DNA of 64,000 nucleotides from Gavia stellata (GCF_030936135.1 NC_082596.1:71330888-71394887); one strand, 5' to 3'; shown: positions 25,601 through 36,100, numbered from the stretch's first letter. Notes: a model not told the origin generated them from the letters alone. Numbers and translations: made by a program.

Positions 25601-28064
25601 CAGTGCTCGGAAGCTGGATACACAAGCAAACAGACTTTCTGAGCACTGTGAGTCCGTACGACAGGTCACCGTGGGTCTCCTTGCACTCGAACTGATGCTT
25701 CTCCTGGGGTGGTAGAGGTCTGTAGGACAGGGATGCAGGGGACCCTGGAGGAGAGGAACGGAGGGGAGACATCAAACCTCAGTAGGAGGTGAGTGTTGCT
25801 GATCTTCTGAAGTGAGGCTGGGATCTGCAGAGGTTGAAAAAACAGCTGGCCACAGCTAGTCCCCTGCCTCCAGCATGAAGAAGCAACCCTTGGTGCTTCA
25901 TGGGAAGGTGTGAGAGCCTTTTTACAGTCAGTAGAACAATATTTCATCTTAATCCATAATAGAGATTTGCACAAAACACTGAAGCATGAAGTTCATGCAG
26001 ACTGATGCAGTTGGTGGCCCCAGAAGCAGCTCCGTGTAATGAGACGTGTGGAGGAGCTGTGTCTTGCTATGGTCATGTCTGTGAGTTTCAAATCCTCCAC
26101 TGAGCACGTTGTGTTAATTCTTCATTACATTACAAAAATATCACACTATGTTAGCTTTATTATGTTGTTTGTTAATACTGACTGCTTGTTCCCTTGCTCC
26201 AAGACAGAAAGGCCACCTGACATGCTGTAGGGTATTTGTCTGACCTACAGCTCCTGCTCCAGAAGAACATCTTTCTTGCAGGTCCTATACCATATCTGCT
26301 ATGGGGATGTTTCTCTAAACGTGTTTATCATGTCTCATTGACGCATGTATCATTAACTGAAGTGGCAGGCTTTTTCCAGCCATTCCCATGGGCAAATGCA
26401 GAGAAACAGCATGCTTGCACCTATGGCTTTCAAATCACCCAGTTATGGCACTCCTCTGAGACACTTTCACTGGGTTTCACATCTTGCAAATAAATAATGG
26501 AAAATGTTAAGTCTCCTGGGACGATTCTAACCTACTGCTTCTTCTCTTTTTTTATTTGAATTTCTGTAACTGTAGCTTCCAGCTGTTACATGTTCAACGT
26601 TAAAGAGCTCCTTGCCACCAAAATAATTTCCATTTGCTTGTTTATGATAAACGTACTCTTTAATTTTCAATTTCGTGAACGAGATAGATTGGATTCTTAA
26701 GTCATTCCTTGTCCCATAAGTTTTCCAGACCTTGAATAATTGTTTGGGCTTTTCTGCATTTTGTCTAATTGTTCAAGTTGACTTTGAAAGGTGGACTTTC
26801 AGAAGAAGTCAGAAGTTCAGAAGTTGTCTTAGTATCGGTAGCAATATATCCACCTACTTCCTAGTGCTCTGCTTTTATATGCCAAGAGTCTTTTTGTTGA
26901 CACAACCTGCTATATCTCATTCATTCAGCTACTTACCAGAGTCCCTAAGTGGCTACTTCTTTCTGAAATACCTCCTTCCGTTAAAGGCACCATCCATTCT
27001 TGGTTCCTTGGTTGATTCAAATATATGTAGTTTATCAAGTAATACAGATACCTTGGCAGAACAAGCTTGGATTTAATACTTTTTTCTGTCATTTGATAAT
27101 TTCTCCAGGTTTGAATTTTCTGTTTCTCCAGTTAATTGGAAGATAATGAATAATACTGGGCTGAAATAACTTGCTATCTCACTCTGCTTTAGACAGCTTA
27201 CCATGGCAGATCTCAAAAGCTACTGTGAATGGTGAGTTATCAAGTACTCTTTTCTGGTCCATTTATATTTACTAAATTGGCTGCTTCTAAAGCAATTCTT
27301 TGTGGGAACAGTGCCCAGGGACAGGCTTGGGCAGCTGTTCGCACCACCTGGCAGGCTCCTCTTGGTGTTCTATCATCAGCTGAGAATTTTGAACAGCCTC
27401 ACAGACATCAAAAAAGTGCAATTTAGTTTTGTGCAGGGGCAGTTCCAGCTGGTGAGGTGGCTCCTAAGAGCATCAGAGAAGGGAGGGGAACAACTCGCTC
27501 TCCTTCCCAAAGGCAAGCGCAGCGACCATTTGTCTGGGGGGTGGTTCACTCAGGCCTCCCCAGGACTTTTTGCTTTTCCTTGAGGTAATGAGCTGTAGGT
27601 TCAGTTTCCTGCTCCCATTGGGAGCAGCAATGTAAGAACTTTAACATTGGTTTTGCTGAGCGTTAGCATCAGTCTGGTGTTACTTCCTAAACAAGCGCAT
27701 AATTTTAAAATAAAATACACTTCTATAGAAAAAGAAATCTATACACTTTTTCTATAGAAAAAGCTAATCTAACTGGTGCAAAGCATTTACGAGAATTAGA
27801 ATTAAAAAAAAAAGATGCAAATATATAACTTCCATTCCCACCATAAGTTAGTATATTATATTAGAATTGTAGCTTAATATTTTGGCAAAGTCACATTTCA
27901 ATCTTACCGCCTCCATGTATCTGACACAAGTACGGAAATCGCCACACGTTCCCCAGACCAACGGCAAATCCGATACAGCTTAAAATATACTGGAACTTAT
28001 TGTCCCATTTGGGTCTGCCATCTTCTTTAGGGATTTCAGGTGGCACTGATAAATCTTTTGACAT
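1489..28064 (-). CDS. SLC6A18: SLC6A18 (B0AT3/XT2), neutral amino-acid transporter, exons 1-10, 3' end off the window
   Basis: Joining 28064-27908, 18632-18492, 16879-16742, 12610-12429, 12037-11927, 6433-6321, 6010-5882, 5266-5110, 3459-3255 and 1648-1489 gives 1493 bases, 497 codons plus two bases. There are no stops and all introns are GT-AG. The human protein has 628 residues, so about 130 residues in two exons should lie left of position 1. Exon 7 reads NDCEKDAV...[15 protein letters not shown], closer to human SLC6A18 than to SLC6A19. The N-terminus is about 15 residues shorter than B0AT1. Family knowledge: an apical Na+/Cl--dependent transporter for glycine and neutral amino acids in late proximal tubule, needing collectrin or ACE2. 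Oddities are Cys80 and His225, where family members have Arg. The frame looks functional, but the missing end could hold a lesion. Confidence 0.93.
1649..5109 (-). other. SLC6A18 introns 9 and 8 (flanking exon 9)
   Basis: Intron 9 is 1606 bases and intron 8 is 1650 bases, separated by exon 9. Intron 8 holds short A and T runs (about 3787-3799 and 4243-4255) and a purine-rich stretch on the plus strand at about 4470-4640. I see no other gene or recognisable transposon. Confidence 0.6.
3255..3459 (-). CDS. SLC6A18: SLC6A18 exon 9
   Basis: 205 bases: [22 protein letters not shown]8, and [21 protein letters not shown]9. Phase 0 in, 1 out; donor GTAAGG. Confidence 0.94.
5110..5266 (-). CDS. SLC6A18: SLC6A18 exon 8
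   Basis: 157 bases: [20 protein letters not shown], then the variable loop before TM8, ending [13 protein letters not shown] and NSS are potential glycosylation sites. Phase 2 in, 0 out. Confidence 0.93.
5882..6010 (-). CDS. SLC6A18: SLC6A18 exon 7
   Basis: 129 bases: [20 protein letters not shown] through TM7 to [11 protein letters not shown]. It is the exon that best separates SLC6A18 from SLC6A19. Phase 2 in and out. Confidence 0.94.
6112..6148. repeat. Poly-C / CCCCA tract in SLC6A18 intron 6
   Basis: A CCCA-type run followed by about 17 consecutive C and a CGCCCCC block. On the transcribed strand this is a G-rich tract of CGGGGG and TGGGGTGGGG type, about 100 bases upstream of the exon 7 acceptor. 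It has obvious G-quadruplex potential. Confidence 0.85.
6321..6433 (-). CDS. SLC6A18: SLC6A18 exon 6
   Basis: 113 bases: [20 protein letters not shown] and the TM6 segment [16 protein letters not shown]. Phase 0 in, 2 out; acceptor TTTCAG, donor AA|GTAAGT. Confidence 0.94.
8340..8773 (-). pseudogene. Broken exon of the same unidentified gene (exon B)
   Basis: The acceptor CTTTCAG ends at 8774. The first two bases complete the phase-1 codon left by exon A (G|AC), giving [16 protein letters not shown]. The frame then breaks by one base and resumes as [20 protein letters not shown], breaks again at a TGA, and resumes as [18 protein letters not shown] before a 13-base A run. A further open stretch ends in a stop at about 8341. 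The lysine/glutamate heptad-like content suggests a coiled coil. Phase agreement with exon A supports an intron-bearing (not retrotransposed) copy. Family not recognised. Confidence 0.55.
9762..10102 (-). pseudogene. Broken exon of an unidentified gene (exon A), nested in SLC6A18 intron 5
   Basis: The minus strand has an acceptor GGTCTCAG at 10110-10103 and a donor CTG|GTAAGTG at 9762. From the acceptor the frame reads [20 protein letters not shown] and onward to [20 protein letters not shown], then meets a TAG near 9930. After a one-base shift it continues cleanly from [13 protein letters not shown] through [20 protein letters not shown] to EKLMQQP at the donor, phase 1. Charged, leucine-rich composition with few rare residues looks like real protein, not chance. 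I do not recognise the family. A CR1 begins only about 18 bases upstream of the acceptor and has removed or displaced the preceding intron. Same strand as SLC6A18. Confidence 0.6.
10120..10772 (+). mobile_element. CR1 LINE, 5'-truncated copy (in SLC6A18 intron 5, antisense to the gene)
   Basis: The sequence from GACAGCCGGCTGAA onward matches the other CR1 at 58.9 kb nearly base for base. It encodes the C-terminal part of the CR1 reverse-transcriptase ORF ([17 protein letters not shown]..., [20 protein letters not shown]). It has lost 7 bases relative to the 59 kb copy near 10275 and carries a further shift near 10575, so it is dead. It ends in gattctgtgattc, the CR1 tail. Confidence 0.93.
11927..12037 (-). 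CDS. SLC6A18: SLC6A18 exon 5
   Basis: 111 bases, residues 207-243, TM5 and the loop after it. It reads [13 protein letters not shown], with His225 at the position of the near-invariant Arg of SLC6 carriers (Arg240 in B0AT1). Codon CAC is one CpG-type step from CGC. Confidence 0.93.
12429..12610 (-). CDS. SLC6A18: SLC6A18 exon 4
   Basis: 182 bases, residues 146-206 ([20 protein letters not shown]...), rest of the long loop and TM4, ending [10 protein letters not shown]. Same length and phases as SLC6A19 exon 4. Confidence 0.94.
12611..16741 (-). other. SLC6A18 intron 3
   Basis: 4131 bases. A GC-rich patch runs from about 13,100 to 14,450 and gives long chance open frames on both strands, including a 241-codon one at 13796-14521. 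None has family features or splice support. A T run lies at about 16028-16045. No transposon recognised. Confidence 0.55.
16742..16879 (-). CDS. SLC6A18: SLC6A18 exon 3
   Basis: 138 bases, residues 100-145, TM3 ([20 protein letters not shown]) and the start of the long extracellular loop. An NKT glycosylation site lies at the exon end. Phases 1 to 1. Confidence 0.94.
16880..18491 (-). other. SLC6A18 intron 2
   Basis: 1612 bases, holding the antisense-strand CR1 3' end at 18155-18420 and otherwise unremarkable, moderately GC-rich sequence. Confidence 0.65.
18155..18420 (-). mobile_element. CR1 LINE 3' end (minus orientation, sense to SLC6A18)
   Basis: On the plus strand it begins acagaatcatagaatggttt and continues with gttggaagggaccattaaag and catctagtccaacccccctg, the reverse complement of the classical CR1 3' region. 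It is a separate, more diverged subfamily than the two plus-strand copies. Confidence 0.9.
18492..18632 (-). CDS. SLC6A18: SLC6A18 exon 2
   Basis: 141 bases, residues 53-99, TM2 ([20 protein letters not shown]). The loop reads GQCLRKGS, with Cys80 where human SLC6A18 and SLC6A19 have Arg. The donor is GTACAT, weaker than the other donors here. An antisense CR1 3' end lies about 70 bases into the following intron. Confidence 0.93.
22394..23534 (+). repeat. Degraded interspersed repeat with two diverged copies of a ~120-base block
   Basis: The block at 22394-22524 and the block at 23408-23534 align along their length, sharing aaccatattca, atctttgtt and gcacatg in the same order, with small indels. 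Just upstream of the second copy an open stretch at about 23224-23405 includes [10 protein letters not shown], which weakly resembles the RNase H region of LTR retroelements. The element type is not settled; it is too decayed to be active. Confidence 0.35.
26540..27080 (-). mobile_element. Old CR1-type LINE 3' fragment, antisense on the plus strand
   Basis: The plus strand has the succession typical of reverse-complemented ancient sauropsid CR1 3' regions (gctgttacatgttca, then attggattcttaagtcattc, then tgttcaagttgactttgaaa and ggtggactttcag). Recognition is from memory of the family consensus, so boundaries are approximate. Confidence 0.45.
27746..27763. repeat. Perfect 18-base palindrome with a neighbouring partial copy
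   Basis: CTTTTTCTATAGAAAAAG equals its own reverse complement. A second ttctatagaaaaag lies 30 bases to the left (27721). Located about 140 bases inside SLC6A18 intron 1. Confidence 0.9.
27908..28064 (-). CDS. SLC6A18: SLC6A18 exon 1 (coding part)
   Basis: 157 bases, residues 1-52 plus one base: [16 protein letters not shown], then [14 protein letters not shown] and the [13 protein letters not shown] signature. The start is the first ATG before the conserved RPKWDNK. Donor G|GTAAGA. Confidence 0.93.
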
Positions 28065-28252
28065 TTTAATGAAGTATCCTTAGCTCCCTAGCCCCTTTCC
28101 CTATAAATGGGAAGATGCTTCAAAACCTGTCTCTCCTACAGGTTTTATGCGGGGTGACTGGAGGATCCTGGAAAGAGAGGCGGAGCTTTCTTTTTATGTG
28201 ATGCAAAGGAACGTGTCAAGCTGCAGTTTAAAGACAAAACCAGGAATTATTA

Positions 28253-28259
28253 TTATATA
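28253..28259 (-). promoter_or_regulatory. SLC6A18 TATA box candidate
   Basis: TATATAA on the minus strand about 190 bases upstream of the start codon. It would place the start of transcription near 28225. A second, poorer TATA-like stretch (CATAAAAAG) lies at about 28191-28199. Confidence 0.35.
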
Positions 28260-28322
28260 GAGAGTTACCACTCTTGACTTTTTTGCAGCTCCTTCTATAG
28301 TTAGAGAACTTGGGAATATGTT

Positions 28323-28335
28323 GTTAATGGGTAAC
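28323..28335. promoter_or_regulatory. HNF1-type site candidate upstream of SLC6A18
   Basis: GTTAATGGGTAAC matches 11 of the 12 fixed-or-near positions of the palindromic HNF1 consensus GTTAATNATTAAC closely, differing only in the second half-site's first two bases. It lies about 65 bases upstream of the TATA candidate, a usual spacing. HNF1 control is expected for kidney and gut brush-border carriers; binding is inferred. Confidence 0.4.
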
Positions 28336-29469
28336 TCGGGATCAAACAGGTTTTTATTTTCTGTTCTCCTTCTGTTCTCAGATACTTTCAGAGAAGTGTG
28401 ACGCTGAATTTAATTTAAAACAAATCTTTACAGCACTTAGTAAAACTGTAAAATACTTTGGAAAAATCTGTGAATAAAGTGTTGCCATTTCCTTTCTTAG
28501 TTTCTTAATAGAGGTAAATGAATGAAGACATCTTTTGCAAATGCAAAAAGTGAATTAAAAAAAAAAAGCAAGAAAAATTAGACCATGTTCAGTCCTTAGA
28601 ATTTGGTCCATTTTCACCATAGCTGTTAGAGGTTAATCGCTTCCCACCTGTCAATGAATCCCAAGTGACTATTTTTATTGTTCATTAAATAGTTACTGAT
28701 GAATGCAAGAGCTGAATGCTCTCCTTCAGTTGAAAGTATGTGAGAATGTTTTTCTGTTGTCTTTCAGTTATACCAGGGTTTTGCTATTTTGCACACCAAA
28801 TCGGTTCACTCCACACTAAACAGATCAGCCAGTTAGCTTGCTTGCTTCAGTAAATCAACACTTTGTGCCTGGATTCCCCTTCTCGAAATGGGAAGAGTGT
28901 CTAAGTGAAGATGGATTTTTTCTTCCCCCAAATACTTAGAAATAAAAGCCCTGCTCTGCAGCTAAGCATACAAATATGGTCAGGTTGCAGATCATCCAAC
29001 CTGAAGCCAATTTCACATCTAGGCTACACAAGTCAACCTGGGTGCTCTGACGGTGCCCCTTTCTCTCTCCATTGACCACATAAGGAATGGGACTCCTGAC
29101 TGAGCTCCTCTGGGTCATGTGGAAGTTAGAAGCTTGAAATAGTTGTAAGGTAGGTAGGTGTGCATGTGCGTGTGTCTGTGTGTACGTGAACTAGAGCTAC
29201 CCACCTTGACTGTGACAGATGAGAGCAAGAAGCTTTGCACCACTTGGGTGCCTTGGATCCCCCATCAGCATGGACCGCCCAGGCAAGTGGTGCATCCCTT
29301 GCTCAAGGGTGCCAGAGGAGGGAGGTTCTGCCATTTCCTGAACCGCTGCTGCCCCATCGCAAGATTACCTGTTCTGTCATCAGCAAAAGCAGCGCTATCT
29401 GCTGGGAACTTGGAAGCAATAGGCAATTAATAAAATATCCAGACTTATAAATGAATCAAACTGTCATTC

Positions 29470-29963
29470 TTAAACTTAGAAATGTTTTTATTAAATATTT
29501 TAAACTTCTGCATGAGACAACTAATATTGGTGGCTTTGTGCAACACAGTAGCATGTAAAGTAAAAACAATTTAATGTGCAAGAGAAGTCAGTATTAAGTT
29601 ACCCTTCGTATTGGCCACCCAACCAGAATGATTGCGTATGGAAGCGTCACTTATGGCATGTCAAGTGCAGTGCATTCCCAAACAGAACTGCAAGCCAGTT
29701 TCAAACAAGCTGGCTTCAAAACCACAAGGAGGACAAATGATTTGGCCTGGTGCCCCAATCAATTGCAAATGTGGCTGTCTTGCTTCCAGGATCCAAGCCA
29801 TTAAATCTTCACAGTGCATTGCATTGTTAAGTAAACAAATGTTTACCTGGAAACAACACATAGTTATCCTTTTATGAAAATAAAATTAACTCTGGATTCT
29901 TTAAAAAAAATATTTTTACTTTTCTTTCTGACAAAGCATTCTTCCACATTCTTTTAAATGGTT
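29470..29963 (-). other. SLC6A19: SLC6A19 3' UTR with poly(A) signal
   Basis: AT-rich sequence after the stop codon. The only AATAAA on this strand nearby is at 29492-29487; a weaker ATTAAA is at 29575-29570. A 3' UTR of about 480 bases is inferred; the cleavage point is not visible. Confidence 0.55.
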
Positions 29964-30173
29964 TTATGCTGAATACTTTAAGTTTCCATTAACAGAAGTC
30001 TCAGATGTGGAGATCATAAGGCCTGTACGATCATTTTTTTTCTGACAGCAATTTCTGATGGCTTTGTAGATGGCAAAGACAGGGATGACCAAACTAGGCA
30101 CTCCAGCGAGGATTACAATAATAGCATACACCCAGTTGGGATATTCAACTTTCTGTGTTTTGGGGAACTCCTC
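29964..30173 (-). CDS. SLC6A19: SLC6A19 exon 12 (coding part, stop codon)
   Basis: 210 bases, residues 568-636 and TAA. It encodes [16 protein letters not shown], the last membrane helix and a short cytosolic tail ending NGNLKYSA. The human tail ends similarly, so the stop is native. Confidence 0.95.
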   Translation of the reverse strand, partial: EEFPKTQKVEYPNWVYAIIVILAGVPSLVIPVFAIYKAIRNCCQKKNDRTGLMISTSETSVNGNLKYSA

Positions 30174-33100
30174 CTGCAAGAGCAAACAATCAAGTTGTAG
30201 AAAGTCGTGAGGAACAAATACCTGGGAACATGCACACATTCAATAATTCAACAGATCAAAAATGTAATCAGAACAGTAGCTAGCCGCACTGGCACAATAA
30301 TTTGCCAATTCCCGGCAGTTTCCAGCTCAACGGTTTCTAGTCTCAGCTGGTTTGGACTTATTTTGACTTAAAAGCGATGGAAAGATGCCGTGAACGAAGC
30401 AAGAGCCGGGAAGGGTTGCCAAAGGGCAGAGAAGAAAGCAGTCCCATTTCCCCATCTTCCTGTCTCTCCCTTTCTGTCTCTGTCTTAAGGAAATAAAAAT
30501 TCATCTTTACAAATTGTGTGCTGAATGACAGTTTCTGCTTTAAGGATGGCAACTGGTATAAGGCCAGAGAACAAAAAGCAGAGCTCAACAGGCAGGGAAG
30601 AGATGGGGTGACGGAGAAAATGACGGGACCCACATTTTTTCTAATATGCCCTTCTCTGTACCACATACAGCTTTTTATTCTGCAAGGGGAGGAAAGGAAA
30701 AGTAGGTAACTTATTGCTGCAATTATAATTTAAAACATATCAACACATTTGGAAGACGAAAGAAGAAATCTGGATATTAATATTAATTAATATTAATTTC
30801 TTCTGTCAGTGATGAATAACCTGCACTACTACAGTTCTGTGGTTTTAAATGCAGATAGAAACAAGTGCAATATCAAAATGGCTTCACAGATTTGGTCCTT
30901 TGTCAACATAGAAAGGTTGTGACATTTCCAGCTCTTCTGTAATCCCTGCTGGGGAACTGACAACTGTTTCAGTCTTGCCCGACAACTGGACTAATGTTTT
31001 GGTTTTGTCCACTTTGGAAATGCTACTCAGGTGTCACTATACACCAGTTGCAGGCATCACAGCTGAATTTAGGACTTATTTTTCTAAGCATTACTTTTTA
31101 TTATTACTTTATGTCTTTTAGTAAGTTTTTTACAGGAAAACTGTTTGAGATCGGAGATGAATATAACTGACTATGACTCCTACATTAAAGACAAATACAT
31201 AAAATAATTCTAAATAAATATTTTGGGTTTATATACTTACATAGCTAGGCTCCCAAATGCTGTAGAGCAGTTCTTCATTGACTTTCACCACAAAATAAAA
31301 GAAGAAGATAACTAACATAATGAGAGGACTGATAACTCTCCAGGTAACCTGCCAGAAAATATTGGGCTTGTGTCCAATCATGAACTCAATATCCTTGTTA
31401 AACCTAGAAACAAAAACAGGAAGTTCAGGACAGTAACAACTGGTCAGGATCAAAGGGTGCCTGCTCATCGACAGGGAAGTCCAAACTACACCTAACTGTG
31501 CTTCCCAGGACTTTCCTAATGTCAATGTGAAATGAGGATTGATAACAACACCAGGAGTTAGACCTAAGTTGTTCAAATTAAGGCAGATATCGTTGCAACT
31601 ATGTTAGAAGTTTGTAACTCGTAGTTCTCAAAAGTAAGTCACGGAAATTATTTTTGGAAATGTACTTTCTTCAAGAAGTCTGTGAAGTATATGTGAAATA
31701 GTTTCAACAAGAAAGATTCTATGCAGGTGGACTTTCCCTATAACATATTGCAGTATTTTTTCACAATTTTTCAGTAAGCGTCTCAGAACTACATAAATTA
31801 AAAGGAATGACACAATATTAAAAAAGAGCAAAAGCAAATTGGAGTAATTTTAAAAATTAGATTCTATGCATAATGCTTGCTTAATTTGGATTTCTACCAG
31901 TTTTCTCAGGTTGAGTACTGAAACAATATTTAACTTTACACATTATTAAGAACACCTAAAAATGTGTTGTTTGGGTTATTCATAGAGCATGCAATGGACA
32001 ATGGGGCAAAAATGTCCCCACAAGAAGAAACAATCCCTGCATTGAGAGTGAGTCTGTCTTCATCAGTCCTGAACCAATTTATGACCTCTACATATGATGC
32101 AGCACCACCTGCACACACTTCTTAAAAAATAATTATTTTGGAAGTTTGGGGCTTCTATTGTTAGTCCTCTTGTCTGGCTTTCCTGAGTATCCTATGGGGA
32201 TAAGTCTGAGGGGACTATTCAGTTTGTCCTACAGCTATGAACAACACACAGAATTCAGCTGAGTCAATTACTACGTAAATTTATTTTATCTTTTCATCCG
32301 TAGCTTCTAAGACTTAGGTATCATTCTCAAAATGATATGGAGCCCCATGTCCCGACTGCAGAGCATGTCCAGGTGTAGTTCCCGTCAGTGTCATGGATAA
32401 CACGCAGGTTCTACTTCAGGCAGGAAAGCCATCTTTTTACCAATGACCCTTTCTCAGAAAAAGGTCACAGAAACTCATCTGGAGCTGATAACACCACCTT
32501 TGGGCAGCCCTGATACTCAAAGAGGACTACAGTCATGTGTACTGGCCAGGAACGAAAGTTTGGTGTGAAGCTCTTTTCTGAATTGACCCCCACCCCTCTT
32601 TGGCCTCAGCCTATGTTTGTGTCCTGGGAATACTTTTAATTTGACTTTGGGAAGTGTTCTGAGATTTTAAAGGGAAGCAAAAGTGATCAACACAGACTTT
32701 TCTGTCCTTAACAAATTAAAATAAGCCTTCTTTCTCTAGGGTACTTCCTCTGCTCCTCTAGTTTACCTAAGTTGATTCATGCCTCTTCAGGTAATCTAAA
32801 ACTCTAAGTATGGGAAGACAGGCCATAAGGGCATTCAGCCCCTTGCCAGGAGCAGCACAGCTGGAGGGGCTGGCACAGATTGAAGTAAAACCTATGGGTG
32901 ATTGAAGTCCCCACACTGTTTTCATATTTCTTACGTATTAATTACAAATAGAAAGGTGGGGAAATTTCACAGAATCACAGATTGATTTATTACATCTCTA
33001 GCAAGCTGATAGAATAGTGACTCACTGCTATGACTGATAAAGTCCTGAATCTATCAGCTAAGAACGTATCTCAGTAGCCTTGGATTTGCATCCTGTTGTA

Positions 33101-36100
33101 AAACAATATATGCAGCCTGCCTGGAGATCCCTGCTTTGGACAATATCATTCAGCATTCACTTTAAACAGTCCTGGGATATACCTGTTTTAAACTTCCAGC
33201 TCAGTGCCAATGTGCTTGTACTTTTCTTCTGCTAACAAAATATTCGATGCAATTATCCTGAAGAGGATTTATTGAAAATGCCACCATATTTAAAATGTAA
33301 ATGTGCTATAGCGGCATTTTGTAACTGTTGCAAATATGTATGTTCTGATGCCTACTTTAAAAATAAATTATTTGCATTCATATTATTATACTCTAGGGCA
33401 CTTGCTAATGCTTAATATTTTCTTGCAATATCTTAGGGATGTGCTTATTTTAGCTGATTGTTATAGAGCATTATCTATTATAATGTATTGATAAAAAAGT
33501 GGAAAGCTTTCATGTACAAATAAGAATCCTCACCACACTCTTGACAAAGCATCATTTCTTTTTGCTGAGAACTATTTTAGAAAGCTAAATCAATAAGCAA
33601 CCCTAAACTAACTTTGCACAATTTCAGTGATTTCTATCACAGAAATTATATGCACCAAGGTGTAGCAAGATTGCAGCTATAGAACTAATCAATTTATGCA
33701 CTACTTTCTAGTAATGTTTAACTTCTATTTCATACCTGTCTATTCCATAGATGTAGACGACTGAAAACATCTCAAAAAATGCAATTATTAGCAAGGGAAT
33801 AGAGCCAGCAAAACTGTCAAATAGAGCCAGCCAGTAATTACCAGACCTCAGCACAAAAATAAAAGCGATCAAGTAAGACCCCAAACAAACGAGACCTGTG
33901 AAAAAACCAAAACAACAGCACATTTAGGCAAAGAAAGCAAAAGAAAAAAAAGTAAAACATTTTCCCAGTAGCTAGAAAGCTTTATAAGTCACTTTTAATT
34001 CAGTTGCAGCCTGAAGGTAACCACTTTGTTTTTCAACGATACTCTGAGGCGGCCTGCTTCTATGCAGCTAAAATGGCAAAATTCTCCTAACATTCCACAG
34101 GTGGGAGATGCTGCAAACAAAATGGGAGAAGGTTGAGGAGAGAAAACAGGTCCTCTTCCTCCTAATCGTTGGGACAGTGTTGCACTGAGAGAAATCCTGC
34201 CCGGGTGAAGGATGCGGGTCCTCCAGCTTCCCCGCGGAGGAGATGACAGTCACCATGAGCAGGCTGACGGGCAAGCCGCGGGGTGAGCAGCTCTCTGCAG
34301 GCTCAGAAGGAACCTCTCGGGAGAAAACCTTCAGTAGATTAGCTAGGAGCCTTAGGACTGTGCCAGATCAGAAAGCAGATGGGTGGTAGGTTGATTTTTC
34401 AGCATATAAACTATCCCCTGGGGTGGAGGGAGGTCACTTGTCTCTAAAAAAGCACTTACCAGTAACAAGTTCCTTAGGCACTTTGGGGGTTATAACCTTA
34501 AGATCTTGTAAAGGTACAAGCACACCTTCCATATTTCCAAACATAGATGACAAACCCAAGCAGAAGAGCATGATGAAGAAGAGGATGGACCATAAAGGTG
34601 AAACAGGCATTTTGGTGATAGCTTCAGTGAAGACAATAAAGGCTAGGCCAGTTCCTTCAACTCCCTGTGGAAGATTTCAGAAGCTCCAAAATCAGGCTCG
34701 TTAACATCACGCAGCACTTAAATTTACATTGGTATTCACTAGGCTTGGTGTATGTTACATCATACCACACTAATTATGCTTTTTGTTTCCACAAAGACCT
34801 CCTAATGCAGCAATATATTTACTGTAATTATAATGCAAACTTAGTTGGTGGGATTTTATGGACACCTATTTTCATCTGTAATTCACCACATTTTATTTTC
34901 ATCTGTAATTCACCACCTTTTTAACTGAAAAAAAAAGGTGCACACATTTAAGTCTTCTTGTAACTTTTTTCACCTTGGTGTCAAGATCCATTCTTTCTGT
35001 GTTGTGACACCCTCGTGCTGATTGGGACAGGGTTTGCTCCAATTGCTTCCTGGCTCTGGGAGTCTCTTCCCTAGTCATCTTGTCCCACCATGGCTGCAAC
35101 CAGCTAGTTCCAGAGAAATACCTGCTGCTATTTTGCCAGCTATATGGGGCCAGCCTAGAACACTTGTGGGTTTAGCTACTAGTCTGACAGATTGCCAGTA
35201 CTTTTCAGAGGAATTAAACAGTTTATCTCTTCAAAAGCAAAATGGGGTAAACAAAAGTAATTCTTCAGTCCAAGGGCATTCCAAGCCAATTGCAATCAAT
35301 CAGTGGAAATAAATATAAAAAATCCTAACAACCTCAGAAGAAAAAGCATTAGGCAATTAAAAAATGGCTATGCACTCCTACCATATTTATGGTATTGATA
35401 TGAGTCGGGATGTTAAACTTACATCATTCAGGAAACTTTCCAGATTACAGGATTCAAACTTCAGACTTGCAAAAACGGTTGGATCAGTCATGTTACATAG
35501 CTGCTGCATTTGTTCAAAGTTATCTTGTGTAACGTTACCTTCTGGCAAATCAAATGCATTCATCAGAGTCAGAATATTTCTGAAAAAGTGAAATACAAGT
35601 AATGTGAAATTATTTATTTGTAAGCATCCTCAGGATTCATCATCAAGCAAGTTATTAAGAGCACAATGTCTTTTATAAAGATACAAAGGAAGCAATGTTT
35701 CTGCTGCTCAAGATCAGATTTTGGTCTTGATCAGATCAGATCTTTCGATCAGATTGGAAAGTCCAGAGTTTTGTGCATGTGCAATTCTTTCTTTCTTCTT
35801 CCAAGGTGACTCCGATACTGTCTTTCACGGCACAGACGACAGCTAAATGGATGGGCACTCTAGGGACCTGTGCAGCAGTTGTTAGGTGCCCATTGTTGCA
35901 CTGCAGACTGGGCATCAGTTCCCAGACTGGGCAGCTTCTGGGAATGTTTAAGATATCTGCAGTTATGTATAATGCACTTTTACAGCTGATGTGGATGAAC
36001 TTGAGTGGAACCCACAGGGTCTGGCAGCCCCAGTTAGAAGGGAGTCTGAATTGCTCTGGTAAAATTAGGTACCTCTGATGCGACCTAAGCATTTAAGCTT

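Larger units (their letters stand above)
18633..27907 (-). other. SLC6A18 intron 1
   Basis: 9275 bases, the largest intron here. It holds a GC-rich patch at about 19,200-19,900, a degraded repeat region at about 22.4-23.5 kb, an old LINE fragment at about 26.5-27.1 kb, a T run at 24007-24022 and the palindrome at 27746-27763. The rest, including 20,000-22,300 and 24,100-26,500, shows nothing I can assign. Confidence 0.55.
28065..29469. other. Intergenic spacer between SLC6A19 and SLC6A18
   Basis: About 1.4 kb from the presumed SLC6A19 cleavage site to the SLC6A18 start codon. It contains the SLC6A18 5' UTR and promoter candidates and a TG/GT-rich run at about 29155-29185. No other gene seen. 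Confidence 0.7.

Noticed and set aside
32965..32985. tcacagaatcacagattg as a CR1 tail
   Set aside because: Only about 16 bases resemble the CR1 terminus and the adjoining sequence does not continue as CR1.
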